Positions 52,286 through 58,747 of a DNA stretch of 58,747 bases are shown here, piece by piece. A program made the translations under genes and the position numbers. The stretch is from Niastella vici (GTDB lineage: Bacteria; Bacteroidota; Bacteroidia; Chitinophagales; Chitinophagaceae). The DNA is taken from assembly GCF_002077945.1 (NCBI RefSeq), contig NZ_LVYD01000078.1, forward strand, positions 1 to 58,747, written 5' to 3'. The stretch's first letter is position 1, and each line of letters begins with the position of its first letter. The notes below the pieces were generated by a model. It had not been told where the DNA came from. It made no database searches and saw only the letters and a list, made by a program, of their open reading frames with translations.

Positions 52286-53414
52286 CGATTACGATAAAAA
52301 GTTGGGCGTGACTATTTACTTTTTTCAAAGCATTGACAGCGGAATCTATTCGTTGTAAAAAGCTTCTTAATATATCATCATCATGGCTTGTGTCAAATAC
52401 CAAGATGGGTTGACAAATTCCCTCTGCTGCAAGTTCATTTGCAATCTGCACAAGAGCGTCGCGGTACCTGTGTCTGAACGAACTTCTGTTCCGATAGCTG
52501 CCTGTTCCAAAGCAGTCGTAACCGATAGTTAATGAATATTCAGGAACGGATGTTTTGAGGTGCCTACAAAAAACGGTTTTGCCAACACCGCCTGCAGCAT
52601 GAACAATAACAGGGTGTTCCGATTCGCTTACGCAACGAATCATGCCAGCGTACTGCTCACGCTCGATCACCTTGTCGAGCTTTTCCCAGAGCGGAGGGGC
52701 TGGAAAAAGCTCTCGATCATTTGTAAACCCAAATCTCTTCAGGACTTCTTCACGGTTGACGATATGATCGCTATGGGGAAGCACCTTATCCTGCACCATA
52801 CTAGTCAACGTTTCTGCCTGGGTACTTGTGACAGAGCCGGCAACTAATTGGGATAGTTCTACACGCAGTTCGGTGTTCTGTACGTTGTAATCGCCTTCAC
52901 TGTCTTCGATAGTGAGAAGTGCACAAAACTCTGCAAGCTGTTTTCCTTTAAGTTTTGTATACTTTTCAAGAGTTTTACGAAAATTTGATCCAACATCTTC
53001 TCCCATCGCCAGGTAGATGAACTGATCCTTGACAATATCATCTACTTTCCTATTTGTAATAATACTAAAGGATATCGAAACCGAGTAATCACTTTTTTTC
53101 CTTTCATGCTGGCGGAACCGGGCAGCAAACCCCTCAAGCGTCTGTTTCAGCTCAGCCAACTTCATGGCTTGCTGACCACGTACAGTGGTATGCTTTAGCT
53201 GATAGTACTGTATGCTTTTGGAGTTGTCTACTGTATTTGAGTATTCTGTAACATCTATCACATATTCTCCTGCTTTCTGCGATTCATTTGATCCCTCAAT
53301 AACAATGCTTTTCAATGTAGTGGTGGGATAAAGTAGCCGTAGGCATCTTCTCGCTGCCCACCGGTAGTGAAAAACATCACCTGCACGTGAATACGATACC
53401 AATTGGTTATTCAA
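52149..53414 (-). CDS. STAND NTPase, N-terminal part: Cap4/DUF4297-like nuclease plus ATPase start
   Basis: This 421-residue frame holds the N-terminus of a giant protein whose frame shifts near 52218-52222. Residues about 5-80 (AGDVFHYRWAARRCLRLLYP, IVIEG, YVIDVTEYS, YYQLKHTT) show the E/D...D...QxK arrangement (Asp54, Gln72, Lys74) of Cap4/DUF4297-type PD-(D/E)XK nucleases. The ATPase begins near 235, with Walker A HAAGGVGKTVF (273-282) and Walker B LFIVIDAADN (about 372-381). The start is TTG at 53414 (LNNQLVSYS); a stop lies just upstream and there is no earlier ATG. After about residue 399 the frame leaves the homologous path and ends at 52149, so this part alone would make a truncated nuclease-ATPase. 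Confidence 0.82.
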   Translation of the reverse strand: MNNQLVSYSRAGDVFHYRWAARRCLRLLYPTTTLKSIVIEGSNESQKAGEYVIDVTEYSNTVDNSKSIQYYQLKHTTVRGQQAMKLAELKQTLEGFAARFRQHERKKSDYSVSISFSIITNRKVDDIVKDQFIYLAMGEDVGSNFRKTLEKYTKLKGKQLAEFCALLTIEDSEGDYNVQNTELRVELSQLVAGSVTSTQAETLTSMVQDKVLPHSDHIVNREEVLKRFGFTNDRELFPAPPLWEKLDKVIEREQYAGMIRCVSESEHPVIVHAAGGVGKTVFCRHLKTSVPEYSLTIGYDCFGTGSYRNRSSFRHRYRDALVQIANELAAEGICQPILVFDTSHDDDILRSFLQRIDSAVNALKKVNSHAQLFIVIDAADNAEMAAEEFKDNCFAHELFTRKNAERMQANYVVPNRTQTSS

Positions 53415-53797
53415 GAGTTTATGTTGTTTTTATATAAATGGCAATGTAAGTTTTCCCTGTTTCGGGTTCAAATATTATACTTCACAATGATGTTAATTAA
53501 GTGCGTAATACGCTGACAATAAGATTGTTATTCAGCCTATTGAGTTGTTTTAAAGTGAAAGATTGTTTTCTATTATGGTCATGTCGGATGATGTGTAATA
53601 AAATAATTGGCTTAAAAAACACTCCCAATCAATATATTTTAGCAACGGCCTTTCCCGGCCAACCTATTTCCGAAAAAGGTATCTTCATAATGGTAACCCA
53701 TGCCCCATTAATTAAAGGCTTCAGGTGAGGCGATAAAAGGAGTGGAAGACTAACAAATGTGTGGAACGAATATTACAAAAGACAGTTATATTATTAC
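53415..53797. other. Divergent intergenic region between two defence genes
   Basis: About 380 bases separate the STAND gene (minus) and the SEC-C gene (plus). An open frame 53501-53728 is probably not a gene; its end (LATAFPGQPISEKGIFIM) hints at an old fragment but is too short to place. No consensus promoter pair was found. Confidence 0.4.
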
Positions 53798-56700
53798 ATG
53801 ATGCCCAATCAAAACGATCCATGCCCCTGCGGAAGTGGAAAACAATACAAACGTTGTTGCGGAAATAAAGCCAACCGGAAAAGCAGCAATCCCTTTGGGA
53901 AGTATAACACGATCGATATTCTTCAAACCATTGCTGCATTGACTTTGGAGGAAGAAAACCATGGAAAGAACTTACGCCTGGAAGAAAGTGCGCTAGAAGC
54001 AGCCCGCCAGCCTAATCAAAGCAAGAAGAACATACCTTTTGAAGAGCTTAGAGGCTACCTGCAGGAGGAATATGAACTCAATCCCCAGGAAGATCCACCA
54101 GCTAATCTCTTTACCGAAGTGGTTGCTTTTGAAGGCGGCGACCATTTGATCCTACCTGGAATTATTCAAAGCCCGGCTTTTATACTGAATCAACTGTTAT
54201 CAGGTATCTATCATTGGCGCGGCGTACCGTTGAGTGAGCAGTTTACAACAAACTGCTACCATTATGTAAAAGCAATACTCCTGCTTTCTGATCACATGAT
54301 TAGAAAGGCCGGGTTACCCCGGTACCTGCAAGGTGTGAAACGGGGTAAGTTCATTTCGTTTCCCAATAATGGAAAATTAAATAAATTTAAAAAGGCGGTA
54401 TTTTTTTCCCATGAGGAGATACAGGTACTCTTTGATGAAGCGGCCGTTGATATCCAGGCGTTGAATCCATTTTTAGCAGTCCTTACCAATCCTGCCTTCC
54501 AGCAAGCTGGGTTGGTTGAAAGCCCTTTTGTAAAACAACCTATTCTAAAGCTGCAAGACGGATACCTGGTGGTTAGCCCAGCTACGCTTACCTTTGCTTT
54601 GATTAAGGTATTGCAATCAGAGGCAGAAGCGATAGGATGCGTGGATGATGTACACAAAGTGTATCATGCAATCACTTGGAATAGTACAAAGAAAGGCCTG
54701 CAAGTAATGGGATTTAAGATGGTGGATGTTCCTGAAGTCCCTTTCCCGGTTCATCCCGGTGTTGAAACGGGATACTATCAGATTGATGACGATAAAATTG
54801 CGGCGGTTCAATATGTGGCTATGAGCCGGCCGAAGAACGGTTTTAATCTGAAAACCTTTGAGGCCGAACGTAGCAAAATGATGGCAGACCTTGCTGCTTT
54901 ACCGCAGTTTGCTGGTTATAAGTTTATGAGCGTTTGTATTCCTTCAGCCATGGGCAACGACCTGATGATGCCATTAAGTGCTATTAATCAATGTCAGACC
55001 TTGTTGGTAAATTCGTTTGAATTTGATGCATTGGCGCAAACGCGCCGTATTAAAGCAATTGACCTTTGGAATTATACGGTTGCGCGGGAAAAGCAAATTC
55101 CAGAACCTTTCAAGTTTTCCATGCTGTCCTTTCTGGATGAATTTACCATTTATAGGGAACATGAAGATTCCTTTTATCTTTCAGACGAGGGCTTTGATAT
55201 TGGTGTATGGCAATATGGGCGATCGCAATCCTTTATAGCCAGTGCCCGGCAAGCGGAAGATGCTCATTGCATGGCCATGCGCAAGACAGATGGCAGAATA
55301 GCTAAGACCTTTGTGATCAGGAAAGACAAATATGCACCCATTTACCTCTCCACAGATGATATGCGGGCAGGGGAAATATGTTATGGAGTGGAAGGCTTTA
55401 CCCCTTCTGTTTGGGTGGAAGCTATCAAAGAGGTAGAAAAACCGGACCCGAAAGAACTTACCTTATACATTGAGTTTACAGATGCCATTAGTTATTGGCT
55501 ATGGCAGATAAAGGATGATATAGACCCATACCTAGCACAAATAGATCCCGATTGCATTCAGTTTACTTTTGCCCTAAATGATCTAAAAGCTTTTACAGAA
55601 TTAAACGATTTCTACCAGCGTGACTCGGAGGTATTAGCTAAAATCCAAATAACTGCCAATGGCGATACCGTTCATTTGGTTCTCCCAAAAGAATTGCTTT
55701 CTTATTTCTACGGCGCAGATAATGAGGGTGACCGAATTCTGGTAAAAGCATTGTTAACAGGCATCAATCTGCTACGAGTACAAAAAAACTTAGCCCCCAT
55801 TCTGGATGCAGAAATGGATCAGATCGTTGAAAAGAATGCTCCGCTGGGACGAAAGAAAAAGTTGTTCGTACATCACACTAGCCATAATTGGATAATTGAT
55901 AATAACGGACTTGGTAAACCACGGTTCATCCAGAAGTACAATACAAGCGAAGTAGCTAATTCAATAGTCGGCCTGTTGGGTCAACATTGCCCTCCACCAG
56001 GGGAGGTAACTGATCCTGCATTAAAAAAACGCTTACCCATTGATATCGTTATCAAGGGATTGCTTCCACATTTAAAACAGGTGATTAGCCAGTATGACAA
56101 TGAATCACTGCTCATAAGGTTGTTGATGTTAAATGAAAGTTTGGTGCAACACCGGGAGATGTATCGAATTAAGACGCCTACCCGGATAGCGTGCTTTGTG
56201 GGGCAGAAACAGCATATCATTGATACGATGGATAGAATGGCTGACAGTAGCCGCACCACCACTGCTGTTCGTTGCCTGATTGAACACCTGGCAGCAGAAC
56301 CTGCTACAGGCAACAAAATGGTGAGTAACACCGCCATAGATGAATTGGTGGCGATAATGGATGCCATTATCTCATGGGGAAGCCTCGGCGATCAATTAAC
56401 CTATGAATTGTTTGATATCCGAGTGGGCGTATTAAGAACAGGTCGTATCGGCACAGAGAAAACAGTATCAAGGAAAATATTCGACCCCTTCTACCTGGAG
56501 AAGGTCAAAGAAAATGTGCAAGATGCTGAAAAAGCATTTGAACATGAATTTCCGGTTGCTTCATCCCAACAGGGAAATGCTGCTGGATTACCTACAGCTG
56601 TGGATACTGCTTTTCGCGCAGAGTTCGGCATTACGCTTACGCGTGTCTTTGATTTTCTTTATTTCATAGCAGCACTGGGTTTGAAACAGGCGACAGGTTA

Positions 56701-57541
56701 TGCAATGATGGATTTAAAGACTCTGAAAAACCAGGCTACCAATCCGCCTGAACCATTTACCGATGAAGAATTTAATAATGCCATTGAGTTCCTGAGTTTA
56801 CGTAACCGGGGGAAAGTTGAAAAATTTCCCAAAGGTTATGAACCCTATGATATTTCACCCTGGCGTATGAGCCGCAGGTTATCACTTATGCGTAAGCCAC
56901 TGATACTTGTCGATACTCCTGATAAGGCCAATCCGATAGTGTTTTGGGGTGCTCGGCAGGCGCTTGTTTGCGCTGACAACATTAAGATACAATGCGAAAC
57001 AGACCGGTTAAGGGTGCCTGATGGTGGGCCGGTCAAAAAAGCATTGGCAACCTTTGTGAATGCAAAGAGCGCTGGTCTTGTAAAAAGCGTACTTCAACAG
57101 CTTAAAATAACCGGAGCCATAATAGACAGTGAAGTATTTATCTCCCCTCATGGAAACCTAAAAAATGAGGAGGATATCGGGGACATTGATGTATTGTTGA
57201 TTGACCCTGCAAGCAGGGAGATTTATAGCCTGGAGTTAAAATCCTTTGCCCCCAGCAGAACAGTCAATGAAATGATCCAAGAATGTGAAAAATTATTTAG
57301 TAGCCTTTCCGAAAAGGGTCTGATTGAAAAGCATGAAATCAGGCATAAATGGATAGAAAATAACCTTGACAAAATGGGCAAACTATATAATATAGATCTT
57401 ACCGACTTTAATGTTAAATCGGTATTTGTAACAAAAGAAAGTATGATTTTTCCATTCCTGAAACAGGCAGGTGTATCAATGCCATTTATAACATTGTATC
57501 ACCTGGAAAAGGAAGGATATGAATGTCTGAAAAAACTGTGA
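53798..57541 (+). CDS. SEC-C motif protein with C-terminal PD-(D/E)XK-like domain
   Basis: The start is placed at ATG 53798 (MMPNQNDPCPCGSGKQY); an in-frame GTG at 53759 would put 13 residues ahead of the zinc motif. The protein of about 1247 residues begins with a SEC-C zinc knuckle CPCGSGKQYKRCCG (about residues 7-20). A very long central region of mixed alpha/beta follows, with no motif I can name (for example LPRYLQGVKRGKFISFPNNG, IEFTDAISYWLWQIKDDID). Near the end, EEDIGDIDVLLIDP...IYSLELKSF shows the D-xn-ExK core of a PD-(D/E)XK nuclease. It is likely a defence protein. It is separate from the STAND gene (divergent) and 264 bp before the Mrr-like gene. Confidence 0.78.
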   Translation: MMPNQNDPCPCGSGKQYKRCCGNKANRKSSNPFGKYNTIDILQTIAALTLEEENHGKNLRLEESALEAARQPNQSKKNIPFEELRGYLQEEYELNPQEDPPANLFTEVVAFEGGDHLILPGIIQSPAFILNQLLSGIYHWRGVPLSEQFTTNCYHYVKAILLLSDHMIRKAGLPRYLQGVKRGKFISFPNNGKLNKFKKAVFFSHEEIQVLFDEAAVDIQALNPFLAVLTNPAFQQAGLVESPFVKQPILKLQDGYLVVSPATLTFALIKVLQSEAEAIGCVDDVHKVYHAITWNSTKKGLQVMGFKMVDVPEVPFPVHPGVETGYYQIDDDKIAAVQYVAMSRPKNGFNLKTFEAERSKMMADLAALPQFAGYKFMSVCIPSAMGNDLMMPLSAINQCQTLLVNSFEFDALAQTRRIKAIDLWNYTVAREKQIPEPFKFSMLSFLDEFTIYREHEDSFYLSDEGFDIGVWQYGRSQSFIASARQAEDAHCMAMRKTDGRIAKTFVIRKDKYAPIYLSTDDMRAGEICYGVEGFTPSVWVEAIKEVEKPDPKELTLYIEFTDAISYWLWQIKDDIDPYLAQIDPDCIQFTFALNDLKAFTELNDFYQRDSEVLAKIQITANGDTVHLVLPKELLSYFYGADNEGDRILVKALLTGINLLRVQKNLAPILDAEMDQIVEKNAPLGRKKKLFVHHTSHNWIIDNNGLGKPRFIQKYNTSEVANSIVGLLGQHCPPPGEVTDPALKKRLPIDIVIKGLLPHLKQVISQYDNESLLIRLLMLNESLVQHREMYRIKTPTRIACFVGQKQHIIDTMDRMADSSRTTTAVRCLIEHLAAEPATGNKMVSNTAIDELVAIMDAIISWGSLGDQLTYELFDIRVGVLRTGRIGTEKTVSRKIFDPFYLEKVKENVQDAEKAFEHEFPVASSQQGNAAGLPTAVDTAFRAEFGITLTRVFDFLYFIAALGLKQATGYAMMDLKTLKNQATNPPEPFTDEEFNNAIEFLSLRNRGKVEKFPKGYEPYDISPWRMSRRLSLMRKPLILVDTPDKANPIVFWGARQALVCADNIKIQCETDRLRVPDGGPVKKALATFVNAKSAGLVKSVLQQLKITGAIIDSEVFISPHGNLKNEEDIGDIDVLLIDPASREIYSLELKSFAPSRTVNEMIQECEKLFSSLSEKGLIEKHEIRHKWIENNLDKMGKLYNIDLTDFNVKSVFVTKESMIFPFLKQAGVSMPFITLYHLEKEGYECLKKL

Positions 57542-57805
57542 CATAATTATTTTAGTGGTATTCGTTTGCAACTAACTGTGGCTTTTACGCAGAGCTGCCA
57601 TCTGAGCCGACCGGAAGCAGTAAATTTTTAGTAGGCTATTAGCTATAGCACTGTATCAAAACGGTATTTTCCAGTTTAGGAAGGGGTATCACAATTGTTG
57701 ACGAACTTGAAGATTGAGGGCAACTTGGTCATGTGACAAATCGAAATGGCAAATGCACTGGCAACTTTTATAAAATATTTTAGCTTTATTGTTTAATATA
57801 AGATT

Positions 57806-58678
57806 ATGGTAAATAAAGGGAGTAAAGACCTCGATTGGAAGGAGTACGAAGCAATTACAAAATACATCTACGAGGCGTTGGGTGCTGGATACGGCATAAA
57901 GGTTAAGGCTTATGGAAAAGACTGCAAGGTCCAAGGTAAATCAGGTGTAAAGCATCAAGTAGATGTACTGACGGAACAGTTGCACGGCGAAGATTACTTG
58001 CTTACGGCGATCGAATGTAAATTTTTGAAAAAGAAGGTCACAAAAGAAATCGTGATGAAGCTCTATTCGATTATGAAAGATGCGGATATTTCCAGTGGCA
58101 TAATCGTTTCTACGATGGGATTTACCAAGGATACTTTAACCTATGCAGAGCATGTGGGCATTCGGTTAGTTGAATTAAAAGAGGTGGAAAAGGATGATGT
58201 GAATGGCAGCCCTACCATAAACATAGGTTTATTTGAAGTAAATACTCAAGCCACAATTACGCGACCTATTATCATAACCATCGATTTTGGAACCGTTCAA
58301 ATTACTAACGAGCACGAAATCATGGCGTTGCGCTGCGATAGCTATGCAACGATCCTTACTTCAGAGGGTAACAAAATTGCCTTCAATAAATATCTTGATG
58401 CATATTACAAAGAGCTCAACGACCAAAATCAACTTTTGAAGACAATCACTATAGATTACCCACCTGTTAAAGGGAAACTTTTAAGTAAATGGATTGATAA
58501 CCAACCCGAAATCGAGAAAATTACTTTCAATGGATTTCTGTGCAAAATAGATGCAAGTTCGAAAAAGTCATTCCAGCTTGTTGATCAAGTTTGGATGATC
58601 ATGAAAGAAATTTTTGAAAAAACTTCCTACAAATTATCCACCTCAGGGATGTTGTTTAGAGACAGAGAAGAATCCTAG
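57806..58678 (+). CDS. Mrr-like restriction endonuclease domain protein
   Basis: The 290-residue protein has an N-terminal Mrr_cat-type endonuclease domain (about 8-125): DWKEYEAITKYIYEALGA, GVKHQVDVLTEQLH with Asp53, and LLTAIECKFLKKKVTKEIVM with Glu70-x-Lys72, then KDADISSGIIVSTMGFTKDT. This is the D-xn-ExK catalytic core. The second half (about 140-290) is beta-rich, with ITRPIIITIDFGTVQITNE, and not recognised; it could sense modified DNA or protein. It is the last gene in the window and 264 bp downstream of the SEC-C gene in the same direction, so they may share a transcript. Confidence 0.87.
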   Translation: MVNKGSKDLDWKEYEAITKYIYEALGAGYGIKVKAYGKDCKVQGKSGVKHQVDVLTEQLHGEDYLLTAIECKFLKKKVTKEIVMKLYSIMKDADISSGIIVSTMGFTKDTLTYAEHVGIRLVELKEVEKDDVNGSPTINIGLFEVNTQATITRPIIITIDFGTVQITNEHEIMALRCDSYATILTSEGNKIAFNKYLDAYYKELNDQNQLLKTITIDYPPVKGKLLSKWIDNQPEIEKITFNGFLCKIDASSKKSFQLVDQVWMIMKEIFEKTSYKLSTSGMLFRDREES

Positions 58679-58706
58679 CCTGGAGATACTATTCAAAAAA
58701 GTAACC

Positions 58707-58747
58707 TCTGGTACCTACTGTATTTAACGTTTGAAAAGGGTACCAGA
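58707..58747. repeat. Inverted repeat at the window edge
   Basis: TCTGGTACC and GGTACCAGA are perfect 9-bp inverted copies around a 23-nt loop. The second arm reaches the last base, so the feature may be cut off. It follows the Mrr-like gene and could be an operator or terminator. Confidence 0.5.

Noticed and set aside
53501..53728. 75-residue open frame between two defence genes
   Set aside because: No start signal and no clear domain; perhaps an old gene fragment but not supportable.

Overview
The window looks like chromosome of a Bacteroidota bacterium, most likely a soil-type member of the Chitinophagaceae (Niastella/Chitinophaga-like). The signs are SusC/SusD and other TonB-dependent receptors with ECF sigma and FecR partners, a TlpA-like thioredoxin lipoprotein-type gene, TAnnTTTG-type -7 promoter elements, and many short palindromic repeats between genes. 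The genus is an inference from gene content.

Positions 1-13 kb hold a tRNA-Leu, a gene-free stretch, and a decayed locus. In the decayed locus an intact Lrp/AsnC regulator lies between remnants of a PLP-dependent (probably histidine) decarboxylase and the N-terminal domain of a PEP synthase. Both remnants start from copies of one duplicated divergent promoter region. Housekeeping and small hypothetical genes follow: a RibD-C/DHFR-like protein, an ATP-grasp protein, a TM2 protein, an SGNH hydrolase, an SdpR/SdpI pair, an SDR lacking its catalytic Tyr/Lys, an ECF-like sigma factor with a Cys-containing tail, and a large protein I do not recognise.

Positions 13-39 kb are an uptake and carbohydrate region. 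They hold a ScyD/ScyE-type lipoprotein, a TlpA-like thioredoxin, a GH63-type glucosidase and two paralogous TonB receptors, with FecR, GNAT and ECF genes around them. A MoaD/ThiS-like protein is paired with a BNR-repeat protein. A second FecR-SusC-SusD-ECF set follows, then an HD phosphohydrolase. At least four copies of a palindromic repeat of about 100-120 bp (GAAGTAGGAAGTA ... TACTTCCTACTTC) sit between genes here.

From about 39.17 kb to the right edge the window enters an integrated element. Its left end is a 22-nt tRNA-Pro 3'-end fragment that also encodes the C-terminus of a large serine recombinase. Behind it come small element genes: an acidic protein, a lone response-regulator receiver, an MNT-HEPN-like protein and an XRE regulator. 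The cargo looks like a defence island with at least four nuclease-bearing proteins: a PIN + PD-(D/E)XK fusion; a giant STAND ATPase with an N-terminal Cap4/DUF4297-like nuclease, broken by one extra base, with an overlapping small partner gene; a SEC-C protein of about 1250 residues with a C-terminal PD-(D/E)XK motif; and an Mrr-like endonuclease. The right end of the element is not in the window. The PIN/PD-(D/E)XK protein and the STAND plus partner pair are the best candidates for undescribed systems.
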